Positions 6,309 to 14,383 of a stretch of DNA of 16,358 nucleotides are shown one piece after another. The DNA is taken from assembly GCA_937952445.1 (NCBI GenBank), contig CALGAA010000297.1:1-16358 (forward strand), read 5' to 3'. The notes under the pieces are model-generated. The model made no database searches. It was not told the origin of the DNA and worked only from the letters and a program-made list of their open reading frames with translations. The DNA comes from an uncultured Bacteroidota bacterium (lineage in GTDB: Bacteria; Bacteroidota; Bacteroidia; Chitinophagales; Saprospiraceae). A program made the translations under genes and the position numbers. Position 1 is the first letter of the stretch. Every line of letters begins with the position of its first letter.

Positions 6309-7328
6309 ATGAGTTTTAAAACGTTTAAATATACACAGCCTTTCTCACTGGAAAATGGAGGTGAATTAGCAGAGTTTGAGTTGGGGTACAGTACTTTGGG
6401 AAAGCTCAACAAGGATCAATCCAACGTCGTTTGGATTTGCCATGCGCTCACGGCTAACAGCCGGCCGGAAGAGTGGTGGCCAGGCCTTGTGGGGCCCGGC
6501 AAAGCATTTGATACCAATCGCCATTTTATCGTTTGCTCGAATATGTTGGGATCGTGCTATGGAAGTACCAATCCCAGATCAATCAATCCCGCTACGAATC
6601 AACCTTATGGACAAACATTTCCGTTACTGACCAACCGCGATATGGTACGGGCGATGGATGCCCTGCGTGTCCACCTGGGCATTGAACGCATCGAAATGGC
6701 TGCAGGAGGATCCATGGGAGGACAACAGATCCTGGAATGGAACGTGATGCGCCCCGATATATTTAATAATATTTTTGTGATTGGCACCAATGCGGTCCAC
6801 TCTCCATGGGGGATTGCCTTCAACGAAGCCCAACGAATGGCGATGGAAGCGGATCCCACGCTGTGGGATAACATACCAGGTAGTGGAGCTAAGGGCCTAC
6901 AGGCAGCCCGGGCGGTTGCCATGCTCTCTTACCGTAATTATCAGGCATTTGATCAGACCCAACAAGATGACCCGGATAAATTGTACAATTTCCGGGCGAG
7001 TACATATCAACAATATCAGGGGCAAAAATTGGCCAAAAGGTTTGATGCCCAATCGTATTACTATCTGACAAGAGCGATGGACAGCCACAATATTGGTCGG
7101 GGCCGGGGCGGCGTGGAAAAAGCACTCCAGACCATCCAGACCCGGGCCCTGGTGGTGGGCATCGAAACGGACTATTTATTTCCCACAGATGAACAACGAC
7201 TCATAGCTGCCAACCTGAAATTGAGCCACTATCTAGAAATCTCAACCCCTTACGGGCACGATGGTTTTCTGATCGAGTGGGACCTGCTCGACGACATGGT
7301 TCGCAGTTTTTGGGAAAATCATTCCTGA
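6309..7328 (+). CDS. metX: Homoserine O-acetyltransferase
   Basis: A 339-residue alpha/beta hydrolase-fold enzyme of the MetX family that transfers an acetyl group from acetyl-CoA to homoserine, giving the substrate of MetY. The nucleophile is Ser135 in GGSMGGQQ. Asp288 (ETDYLFP) and His317 (YGHDGF) complete the triad. ICHALTAN near 43-50 and GSCYGSTNP near 81-89 are the conserved oxyanion and core segments. Family members are usually 340-380 residues, so this one is compact but complete. MetX proteins can also be succinyltransferases, and sequence reading alone does not settle it. Start: ATG 6309 with GAGG one base upstream, a spacing too tight to be a normal Shine-Dalgarno. Stop TGA at 7326. 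Together with metY and metZ nearby it forms the direct sulfhydrylation route to homocysteine. Confidence 0.93.
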   Translation: MSFKTFKYTQPFSLENGGELAEFELGYSTLGKLNKDQSNVVWICHALTANSRPEEWWPGLVGPGKAFDTNRHFIVCSNMLGSCYGSTNPRSINPATNQPYGQTFPLLTNRDMVRAMDALRVHLGIERIEMAAGGSMGGQQILEWNVMRPDIFNNIFVIGTNAVHSPWGIAFNEAQRMAMEADPTLWDNIPGSGAKGLQAARAVAMLSYRNYQAFDQTQQDDPDKLYNFRASTYQQYQGQKLAKRFDAQSYYYLTRAMDSHNIGRGRGGVEKALQTIQTRALVVGIETDYLFPTDEQRLIAANLKLSHYLEISTPYGHDGFLIEWDLLDDMVRSFWENHS

Positions 7329-7355
7329 ATCTACGATTGAATTGCTAATTTCGCT

Positions 7356-7393
7356 GTTCGATCGTATAACCTGGATTATGGGTTGCATCGAAC
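7356..7393. repeat. Inverted repeat in the metX-pyc gap
   Basis: GTTCGAT (7356-7362) and ATCGAAC (7387-7393) are perfect complements around a 24-base interval that itself can pair AACCT with GGGTT. There is no T-run after it, so it is not a standard intrinsic terminator. It could be an operator-like or mRNA-folding element in the 107-base gap. Function not known. Confidence 0.35.
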
Positions 7394-7435
7394 GGTTCGT
7401 TCCGTCTCGTAATCCGTTCAAATTGAAAAATTTTC

Positions 7436-10400
7436 ATGGAATATCAGCACAATCGTTACAACAAGATATTGGTTGCCAACCGCGGAGAAATTGCGATTCG
7501 AATATTTCGGGCTGCTACTGAATTGCACCTCAGAACGGTAGCCGTATATACCTTCGAAGACCGGTATTCACTTCACCGGTACAAAGCTGATGAGGCCTAT
7601 CTGATCGGACCCAAAGACGAGCCACTGAGTCCGTATCTCGATATTGAGGAGATTATCAAAATTGCCAAAGAGAACGAGGTTGACGCCATACATCCCGGGT
7701 ACGGTTTTCTTTCTGAAAATGTGCGATTCGCGGAGCGATGTAAGGAGGAGGGAATTATTTTTGTAGGACCTGCTCCGGATACCATGAGGGCTCTGGGAGA
7801 CAAAGTCCGGGCCAAGAAAATTGCAGAAAAACTTGAAGTTCCTACAATTCAGGATAGTAAGCTGGATATTGATTCCGAGGAAATTGTAGTCAGCGAGGCT
7901 AAAAGGATCGGATTTCCCATCATGGTCAAAGCGGCTGCGGGAGGAGGAGGCCGTGGAATGCGGGTGGTGCGGTCCGAAGGGGATTTGATCACAGCTTTTA
8001 AGGAAGCTCGAAGGGAAGCCAAAACGGCTTTTGGGGATGATACCGTATTCCTGGAAAAGTATATCGAGAATCCAAAGCATATTGAAATTCAAATCCTGGG
8101 TGATCAGTATGGAAACCTGGTTCACCTCTATGAACGAGACTGTTCGGTTCAACGACGTTTTCAAAAAGTCGTCGAAGTAGCACCGAGTATCGGTTTGAGT
8201 CAGAGCACATTAGACAGTTTGTACGAAGCTGCTCTCAAGATCAGTCGTCACGTGAATTATGTCAATGCAGGTACCGTGGAGTTCCTGGTCGATCGGGACG
8301 AACAGATTTATTTCATCGAGGTCAATCCGCGAATTCAGGTAGAACATACCATTACGGAAGAGATTACAGGGATCGATATCGTCAGAACCCAGATCCTGAT
8401 ATCAATGGGGTACGAACTTTCGCATGAATTGATCTACATCAGAAGTCAGGAAGAAATCAAGCCTTCGGGTTTTGCGATCCAATGCCGCGTGACGACTGAG
8501 GATCCTGAGAACAATTTCAAACCGGACTATGGGACTTTGATCGCTTATCGCTCCGCCAGCGGATTTGGTATACGTCTCGATGCGGGAAGCGCTTATCCTG
8601 GATCGACGATCAGTCCTTTTTTCGATAGCATGCTGGTTAAAGTGACCGGCTGGGGGCGAACCCTGGATGGAGCAGCCGACCGGTTGTACCGGGCTTTACT
8701 GGAATTTCGGATCCGCGGGGTCAAGACCAATATTGGATTTTTGTTGAATCTGCTCAACGATGAAACGTTCCGATCGGGAGGTGCAACGGTGAATATGATC
8801 GCGGCGAAGCCGGAGTTGACCAATGTCCTCCGACGTCGGGACCGGGCTACGAAATTACTCCGCTATCTGGCCAATGTGATCGTGAATGGAAACGAGGATG
8901 TCAAGTACATCGATCCCACCCAAAGGGAGAAGCCCGCCGTAGTTCCTGCGTTTTCTTCCAAAAAGGATTATCCGGATGGTACGAAAAAACTATTGACAGA
9001 GAAAGGCCCCAGGGAATTTGCGAACTGGCTTAAGAACGAAAAACAGATCCATTTTACCGATACGACCTTCCGGGATGCGCATCAGTCTCTGTTGGCCACG
9101 CGGGTTCGGACGCTCGACATTCTTCAGGTGGCTGAAAGCTTCGCCAAAAACCATGGACAGGACGTATTTTCAATGGAAGTATGGGGAGGAGCGACTTTTG
9201 ATGTAGCGATGCGGTTTTTGAAAGAGGATCCCTGGACGAGATTGCAGTTGATTCGGGAAAAAGTTCCCAATATTTTGCTTCAAATGCTGCTCCGTGGATC
9301 CAATGGGGTGGGGTATAAGGCATACCCGGATAACCTCATCGTTTCCTTTATCGAAAAAGCGTGGGAAAACGGGATTGATTTATTCCGGATTTTTGATTCT
9401 TTGAATTGGGTCGAAAATATGCGGACCAGCATCCGAACAGTGGTCAATAATACCGATGCTCTGGCTGAGGCCTGCATTTGTTATACCGGTGATATATCGG
9501 ATCCCGAGAAGCGAAAATATGACCTGGAGTATTACGTTAATCTGGCTCGTGAACTCGAAGCAGAAGGCGCGCATATCCTGGCAATCAAAGACATGGCCGG
9601 ATTGTTGAAACCTTACGCAGCAGAACAATTGATCCCGGCACTTAAGGAGTCTATTTCCATTCCAGTACATTTACATACCCATGATACATCCTCCGTACAA
9701 TCAGCGACTTATCTCAAGGCGATTGAAACAGGAGTCGATGTTGTCGATGTGGCATTGAGCGCCATGTCGGGCTTGACCAGCCAGCCCAATTTCAATTCCA
9801 TGGTGGCGGCATTGAAAGGTCAGCCACGTGGTCGGGATATAGATTTGAAAAGCCTCGATCGGTATTCCGATTATTGGGAAATCGTCCGGTCATACTATTA
9901 CCCATTTGAGACCGAACTGCGGGGAGGAACAGCCAGTGTTTACCGGCACGAAATACCAGGGGGACAGTATTCAAACCTCCGACCACAAGCCCGGGGACTG
10001 GGACTGGAAGAAAAATTTGAAACAATCAAGGAGAATTACCGGATTGCCAACGAGTTGTTTGGAAATATTGTCAAGGTAACTCCGTCATCAAAGGTGGTAG
10101 GAGATATGGCGATGTTTATGACTTCCAATAACCTGACCGAAAAAGATATTCGAGAACGCGCTGAAGAATTGTCCTTCCCGGAAAGCGTCAAGGCCCTGTT
10201 TCAAGGTGAACTCGGCCAACCTTACCAGGGATTTCCCAAAGATCTGCAAAAAGCCATTCTCAAAGATATTAAGCCATATACAGATCGGCCCAATGCCCAC
10301 CTGAAACCCATTGATCTTGATTTGGCGTTCGAGAATTTTAAAGAGAAGTATGGTCCCTACGTGAATTATCTGGATTTTCTATCCGGACAGCTATATCCGA

Positions 10401-10933
10401 AGGTTTACGATGATTACCACAAGCATTACGCCAAATACGGCATGGTGCGCACCCTGCCCACCTGGTCTTTTTTCTATGGAATGAAAGAAGGGGAAGAAAT
10501 CCTGGTGAACATGGATAAAGGGAAAACGCTGCTGATCGAATACGTCTATAAAACCAGTCCCAACGATAACGGTGAGGTGTTTGTGACCTTTAAACTTAAT
10601 GGACAAATGCGTACCGTGCGCGTGAGAGATGCCTCGGTAAACGTGGAGATCAAGAAGCATCGAAAAGCCGAAAAAGTAACCGATATCGGATCCCCACTCC
10701 AGGGAAATCTTTCGAAAATTTACGTCAAAGAAGGCGATCAGGTCAAAAAGAATGACCCCCTGTTTGTCATCGAAGCCATGAAAATGGAGTCGACGATTGC
10801 GTCACCGATGTCCGGTGTGGTTGAACGCGTACATCTCAGCGAGAAAACGCTGGTGGAGCAGGATGACCTGGTGATTGAAATCGATCCGGAACGGGTTATA
10901 TCTTCCAGAGATGTATCCAATCCCAATCCCTGA
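7436..10933 (+). CDS. pyc: Pyruvate carboxylase
   Basis: A 1165-residue biotin enzyme that carboxylates pyruvate to oxaloacetate with ATP and bicarbonate, refilling the TCA cycle and feeding aspartate-family amino acids. All domains sit in one chain. Biotin carboxylase is about 8-460 (ILVANRGEIAIR, ATP-grasp KAAAGGGGRGMR, FIEVNPRIQVEH). The carboxyltransferase starts near 537 (FTDTTFRDAHQ, Asp542) and includes IKDMAGLLKP with the carbamylated metal-site Lys718. The C-terminal biotin carrier domain has EAMKMEST with biotinyl-Lys1116. The length matches typical alpha4 pyruvate carboxylases (about 1150). Start: ATG 7436, a few residues before KILVANRGE; no Shine-Dalgarno. The same strand as metX and a 107-base gap allow co-transcription, but no evidence shows it. 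The enzyme family is usually activated by acetyl-CoA, the co-substrate of MetX. Confidence 0.98.
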   Translation: MEYQHNRYNKILVANRGEIAIRIFRAATELHLRTVAVYTFEDRYSLHRYKADEAYLIGPKDEPLSPYLDIEEIIKIAKENEVDAIHPGYGFLSENVRFAERCKEEGIIFVGPAPDTMRALGDKVRAKKIAEKLEVPTIQDSKLDIDSEEIVVSEAKRIGFPIMVKAAAGGGGRGMRVVRSEGDLITAFKEARREAKTAFGDDTVFLEKYIENPKHIEIQILGDQYGNLVHLYERDCSVQRRFQKVVEVAPSIGLSQSTLDSLYEAALKISRHVNYVNAGTVEFLVDRDEQIYFIEVNPRIQVEHTITEEITGIDIVRTQILISMGYELSHELIYIRSQEEIKPSGFAIQCRVTTEDPENNFKPDYGTLIAYRSASGFGIRLDAGSAYPGSTISPFFDSMLVKVTGWGRTLDGAADRLYRALLEFRIRGVKTNIGFLLNLLNDETFRSGGATVNMIAAKPELTNVLRRRDRATKLLRYLANVIVNGNEDVKYIDPTQREKPAVVPAFSSKKDYPDGTKKLLTEKGPREFANWLKNEKQIHFTDTTFRDAHQSLLATRVRTLDILQVAESFAKNHGQDVFSMEVWGGATFDVAMRFLKEDPWTRLQLIREKVPNILLQMLLRGSNGVGYKAYPDNLIVSFIEKAWENGIDLFRIFDSLNWVENMRTSIRTVVNNTDALAEACICYTGDISDPEKRKYDLEYYVNLARELEAEGAHILAIKDMAGLLKPYAAEQLIPALKESISIPVHLHTHDTSSVQSATYLKAIETGVDVVDVALSAMSGLTSQPNFNSMVAALKGQPRGRDIDLKSLDRYSDYWEIVRSYYYPFETELRGGTASVYRHEIPGGQYSNLRPQARGLGLEEKFETIKENYRIANELFGNIVKVTPSSKVVGDMAMFMTSNNLTEKDIRERAEELSFPESVKALFQGELGQPYQGFPKDLQKAILKDIKPYTDRPNAHLKPIDLDLAFENFKEKYGPYVNYLDFLSGQLYPKVYDDYHKHYAKYGMVRTLPTWSFFYGMKEGEEILVNMDKGKTLLIEYVYKTSPNDNGEVFVTFKLNGQMRTVRVRDASVNVEIKKHRKAEKVTDIGSPLQGNLSKIYVKEGDQVKKNDPLFVIEAMKMESTIASPMSGVVERVHLSEKTLVEQDDLVIEIDPERVISSRDVSNPNP

Positions 10934-10983
10934 ATGACTGTTTAGGATTAGGAGTGCCCGAATTTGGGGAGCATTGAGAAGGG

Positions 10984-11016
10984 GAGTTGAGACCAATGGA
11001 ATTGTTATCTCAATTC
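10984..11016. terminator. Nested stem-loop after pyc, possible terminator
   Basis: GAGTTGAGA (10984-10992) pairs with TCTCAATTC (11008-11016), nine pairs with one wobble, and inside the loop CAAT (10994-10997) pairs with ATTG (11001-11004). It lies 50 bases past the pyc stop in the convergent gap 10934-11208. No T-run follows, so Rho-independent termination is uncertain. Confidence 0.35.
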
Positions 11017-11053
11017 GGAGAAGAGGGTTCTGGTGTCCGGGCGGTAAGGTACA

Positions 11054-11084
11054 TGGATAATACTACTTTATTTGTATTCATCCA
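11054..11084. terminator. Second stem-loop in the convergent gap
   Basis: TGGATAATAC (11054-11063) pairs with GTATTCATCCA (11074-11084), ten pairs with one bulged C and a 10-base AT-rich loop. It lies about midway between the converging pyc and glycosyltransferase genes and could end either transcript. No strong T-run on either side. Confidence 0.3.
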
Positions 11085-11208
11085 TTGAAGAATCTTTGTA
11101 ACGTAACGCCAGTCCGGATTACTGAATAGATGCAAGATTGGTTCTCGCGCTAATTGGCATTTTTCTCCTTTTTAATGATTCCGTTCAGGGTCCGCTGTGG
11201 CCAGGGGT

Positions 11209-12204
11209 TTAGCAAAAGAAGAATATATCGGTATTGTTCACCAGACCTCTCTTCTCCATTCTTCGTCGAATATCTGCCCTGGCCCCGGGATTTGAAATGG
11301 CCACGATGACTTGTCGTGATGAATGGAGTAATCCTTCTGGAGTCGATAGAGTGGTGCCGTAGATGACATGGCCAACCTTTTTGGTGTTTTCGGTTACCCA
11401 GGCGGGTCGTATTCCGAATTTTTGAAACCGCCGGAATAATTTTTTCCCTTTTCGCCCCGCTCCCCAAATTACAACCTTGTCCTCCGGCCTGTATTTATAT
11501 TTCAGGAAATATCGAACCTTGAGATCAAAAAAGAGTTGATCCTTGTATTCCTTTTTTGTTCTGCTCGCCCTATTGGGCCAATCGCGCCAGTAATGAATCA
11601 CCCTCGGGATGCCTTTGGGTGTTAATCCATGGACGTACATTCGAAAGACCAGATCGTAATCTTCAGGGTAGATGCCGTTCGTCATCCCGCCGATTTGGTC
11701 AAGGTCTTCCCGGTACATCAACCAGGCCGGTGAGGCAATCGGACATTCAATGAATATGTCTTCAAAAATCGTATCACGAACTATATGCTTGTTGATCCAG
11801 TTCCCATAATCGATGAAGCCCTGTTTCAATTCCTGATCGGTGCTGAAGTACCGAACCATTCCGGTAACTACCGAACCACGGCCGGACTCCACCAGCTTTT
11901 GATGTAACTTTTCCAATTTATCAACCGGCATTAAATCATCTGAATCCATCCGGTGTACCATTTCTCCCTGACTGTATTGAAGGGCTTTTTTCAGGGCAGG
12001 AATAATTCCTTTTTGGTCATTGGAGTACCACCTTATCCTGGGATCTTTCCGGGCATATTTTTCAAGAATCTGCTTTGAATTGTCTGTGGAGTGATCATTG
12101 ATGGCGATCAGCTCCCAGTCCCGGAAGGTTTGATTCAGTATGCTGTCCAGGCATGCGGGCAGGTATTGCGCTGTGTTGTGTACGGGCATTAGAATGCTGA
12201 CCAT
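11209..12204 (-). CDS. GT2 family glycosyltransferase with C-terminal nucleotide-binding-like domain
   Basis: A 331-residue glycosyltransferase. Residues 1 to about 210 form a GT-A fold: VSILMPVHN strand, INDHSTDNS (Asp37), the metal-binding DSDD at 87-90 and the catalytic acidic pair in YPEDYDL (Glu181-Asp182). Residues about 243-331 are a separate small domain starting KVVIWGAGRKGKKL, a GxGxxG Rossmann-like turn, and continuing with VIVAISNP. The GT-A half transfers a sugar from a nucleotide donor, probably in surface polysaccharide or protein glycan synthesis; the tail may bind a nucleotide or act in regulation. No membrane segment is seen, so it should be cytoplasmic. Start: ATG 12204, where the first beta strand begins directly. 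It stands alone, not in an obvious polysaccharide cluster, and faces pyc. Confidence 0.88.
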   Translation of the reverse strand: MVSILMPVHNTAQYLPACLDSILNQTFRDWELIAINDHSTDNSKQILEKYARKDPRIRWYSNDQKGIIPALKKALQYSQGEMVHRMDSDDLMPVDKLEKLHQKLVESGRGSVVTGMVRYFSTDQELKQGFIDYGNWINKHIVRDTIFEDIFIECPIASPAWLMYREDLDQIGGMTNGIYPEDYDLVFRMYVHGLTPKGIPRVIHYWRDWPNRASRTKKEYKDQLFFDLKVRYFLKYKYRPEDKVVIWGAGRKGKKLFRRFQKFGIRPAWVTENTKKVGHVIYGTTLSTPEGLLHSSRQVIVAISNPGARADIRRRMEKRGLVNNTDIFFFC

Positions 12205-12568
12205 TTACTGAAAATTGATGATAAAACAGATGCATAAAGATGGGGAAAATCTAAAAGGAAGGGTAGAATATGGCTTTGAATCCTGAAATTGATCGAAAAT
12301 TGGACCCTTGTGCACCGGTCACTTAATCAGGGTACCCATAAATTCAGAAATTGATTCCCTAATGTAACGGAGTAGGGTGAGTCCTGAACGATGGGCTTAT
12401 AGCTGAGTCCAATCTAAACCGGAAGATTCAGGTTTATATCGCATAAAGGGATTGCGGAATTTGCGACTGAAAGAGTATATTGGAGGATTAATTCATCAGG
12501 ATCACAACGACATGATCTACTTTCAATATTTGGAAAGTCCATCCGCCATCTGGTTTAAAGGACGAATC
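12205..12568. other. Divergent intergenic region between glycosyltransferase and sulfatase
   Basis: These 364 bases separate divergent genes and should hold both promoters. On the plus strand AATATTTG (12525-12532) matches seven of eight positions of TAnnTTTG and lies 37 bases before the GTG at 12569. No convincing -7 element is seen for the minus strand. The frame leading into the sulfatase is open back to a TTG at 12452, but those residues are not signal-peptide-like, so I treat them as non-coding. No other gene is visible. Confidence 0.45.
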
Positions 12569-14017
12569 GTGCATCGCCTCACTTTTATTATAATCTTTAT
12601 TATTTCCATGTTGGGTTCTGCTTTCGGACAACAGCATTCCTCCCAACCCAATATTGTTTTGATCATCGCTGATGATGTGGGATGGAATGATTTGGGCTGT
12701 TACGGAAATTCGGTCGTGAAGACGCCCAACATCGATCGGATAGCGACGGAGGGAATAAAATTTACGAACGCATTTCTAACGACCAGTTCTTGCAGCCCAA
12801 GCAGAACGAGCATCATCTCGGGTCGTTACCCCCACAATACAGGCGCGGCGGAGTTGCATACGCCTTTACCGTCAGAAGTGGTGATATTCCCGGAATTATT
12901 AAAAAAGGCTGGTTATTACACGGCCCAGGCAGGAAAATGGCACATGGGTGATGCAGCACGAAGGGGGTTTGACCAAATTTTGGATAGCGGAAAGATGGGC
13001 AACAGCGGGGCGGATCAGTGGGCTGAATCGATCGAGAATTTACCCGAAGGAAAACCTTTCTTTTTGTGGCTGGCTTCCCTGGATGCGCACCGGATTTGGA
13101 ATCCGGATTCGTTTCGGGGGTATCACAATCCTGATGATGTCCAGGTTCCCCCCTTCCTGATCGACGACCAAGCTACCCGACAGGATTTAGCGCTATACTA
13201 CGACGAAATTTCACGGTTCGATTACTTTATTGGCGAGGTGGAGAAACAACTGCAATCAAAGGGTATAGCTAACAATACCATCATCCTGATAATGTCCGAC
13301 AATGGCCGCCCCTTCCCCCGGTGTAAAACGCGGTTGTACGATAGTGGGATTAAGACGCCTTTGATTGTCAAATGGCCTGATGGGATTTCCAATAGAGGGT
13401 TGGAGTGTCATAGCCTGATTAGTTCCATCGATATCGCTCCGACGATTTTGGAATTGGCGGGAGTACCCTCTGCTCCGGGCTTCCAGGGCCGTAGCTTTCT
13501 TCCCCTGCTGAATCATCCTTCACGACCTTTTCGGAATTATGTTTTTGCTGAACACAACTGGCACGATCATGAAGCCCTGGAAAGGATGGTACGAACCCGG
13601 GATTTTTTGTATATTCTCAACCTTCGGCCACAGTTTCCGAATCAGGGCCCGGCTGATTCCAATAATAGTGCATCGTTTGCCTCCCTGAAAAAAATGCGTG
13701 ATTCCATTGGATTGACCTCAGCGCAAAACGAAGTTTTCATGAGTCCCCGCCCCCGTGAGGAATTATACGATTGCCTGAGAGACCCCTTACAATTGATTAA
13801 CCTCGCCCCGGATCCGAAATTGGAGGAAAAACGAGCTGAATTGAGCGAGGTTTTGCATTTGTGGATAGAAGAAACCGGGGATACTCACCCGACACAAATT
13901 ACGCCTGACTGGTATAGCCGGGAAAATGGAGATCGATTGGATGTAGAACGGAAGAGGGGTGAAATGCCGGGAGCCTCCAAACACGCCACGACTATTCTGG
14001 CCCCGGGCCCATTTTGA
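12569..14017 (+). CDS. Exported Cys-type sulfatase (N-sulfoglucosamine sulfohydrolase-like)
   Basis: A 482-residue type I sulfatase that removes sulfate esters or N-sulfates from sulfated glycans. The start GTG 12569 is preferred: AAAGGA lies six bases upstream and a classic signal peptide follows (MHRL, then a hydrophobic run to about residue 17, cleavage near AFGQ). Key residues: Asp35-Asp36 (IADDVGW) for calcium; Cys75 in CSPSR, the formylglycine site, with Arg79; GKWHMG; and SDNGRPFPRCKTRLYDSG for the second metal and sulfate contacts. YPHNTGAAELHTPLP and the DNGRPFP segment resemble SGSH-like heparan N-sulfatases, but substrate is not proven. No maturase (anSME or FGE) is in the window. 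The protein is complete at the C-terminus, ending with TGA at 14015. Confidence 0.9.
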   Translation: MHRLTFIIIFIISMLGSAFGQQHSSQPNIVLIIADDVGWNDLGCYGNSVVKTPNIDRIATEGIKFTNAFLTTSSCSPSRTSIISGRYPHNTGAAELHTPLPSEVVIFPELLKKAGYYTAQAGKWHMGDAARRGFDQILDSGKMGNSGADQWAESIENLPEGKPFFLWLASLDAHRIWNPDSFRGYHNPDDVQVPPFLIDDQATRQDLALYYDEISRFDYFIGEVEKQLQSKGIANNTIILIMSDNGRPFPRCKTRLYDSGIKTPLIVKWPDGISNRGLECHSLISSIDIAPTILELAGVPSAPGFQGRSFLPLLNHPSRPFRNYVFAEHNWHDHEALERMVRTRDFLYILNLRPQFPNQGPADSNNSASFASLKKMRDSIGLTSAQNEVFMSPRPREELYDCLRDPLQLINLAPDPKLEEKRAELSEVLHLWIEETGDTHPTQITPDWYSRENGDRLDVERKRGEMPGASKHATTILAPGPF

Positions 14018-14036
14018 TAAAAATTTGTTGTGGATT

Positions 14037-14059
14037 TGACGAGGTTGTTTTTGTCATAT
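14037..14059 (+). repeat. Dispersed intergenic repeat, copy B
   Basis: Identical to 2455-2478 except for one T fewer in the T-run (five instead of six). The following 14 bases share AAGCT and AAC with copy A. It begins 20 bases past the sulfatase stop, in the same direction as that gene, whereas copy A is antisense to its nearest gene end, so a simple terminator role fits poorly. Confidence 0.6.
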
Positions 14060-14077
14060 CTACAAAGCTCAACCGTG

Positions 14078-14104
14078 TAAAGCCCTAAGTTATATAAGGC
14101 TTTA
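14078..14104 (+). terminator. Possible stem-loop terminator after sulfatase
   Basis: TAAAGCC (14078-14084) and GGCTTTA (14098-14104) form a perfect 7-pair stem with a 13-base AT-rich loop, 60 bases past the sulfatase stop. No T-run follows, so termination is uncertain. Confidence 0.35.
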
Positions 14105-14116
14105 GGTGGTAAAGCT

Positions 14117-14281
14117 ATGGCGAAAAAGATCCGTTCGACGGGTCACGAATTTAGAGACCGGTGCAACAATTTTGGCCCGTATGATTTCTATACCAGATTG
14201 GATTCAAAAGTTGGGGGTTTCACTAACGTTTTCGATAATAATGTTGTATTAAAGGGGGGACTACATCGTTCTTCATTTTGA
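14117..14281 (+). CDS. Candidate 54-residue small protein
   Basis: ATG 14117 to TGA 14279 encodes 54 residues beginning MAKKIRSTGHEFRDRC, rather basic and aromatic at the start, with no motif I recognise. AGGTGG at 14104-14109 lies seven bases upstream, a reasonable Shine-Dalgarno. Near the 3' end is a run of six G (14254-14259); skipping one G would carry the frame on through DYIVLHFEE to a TAA at 14358, giving about 80 residues. It could be a real small protein, a frameshifted remnant, or a chance frame. The rest of 14282-14383 shows nothing clear. Confidence 0.25.
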   Translation: MAKKIRSTGHEFRDRCNNFGPYDFYTRLDSKVGGFTNVFDNNVVLKGGLHRSSF

Positions 14282-14383
14282 AGAAATTAATACCTTGATA
14301 GGTAATAACAGTCGATTGGTCTGTTTGTATGTGAAGATCTCCCCGGATGAAACGTTTTAAATGATGCTCTGAGTAACGCGAGA

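Noticed and set aside
7568..8164. 198-codon minus-strand open frame
   Set aside because: It lies wholly opposite the biotin carboxylase domain of pyc, and the product has no recognisable motif.
12205..12451. GAAATTGAT-like words appearing three times (near 12210, 12282, 12342)
   Set aside because: Short AT-rich words with irregular spacing and no shared flanks; probably chance.
14269..14285. Perfect TTCTTCA-TTT-TGAAGAA hairpin
   Set aside because: Short, AT-rich, no T-run after it, and overlaps the end of the candidate small ORF; no functional argument.
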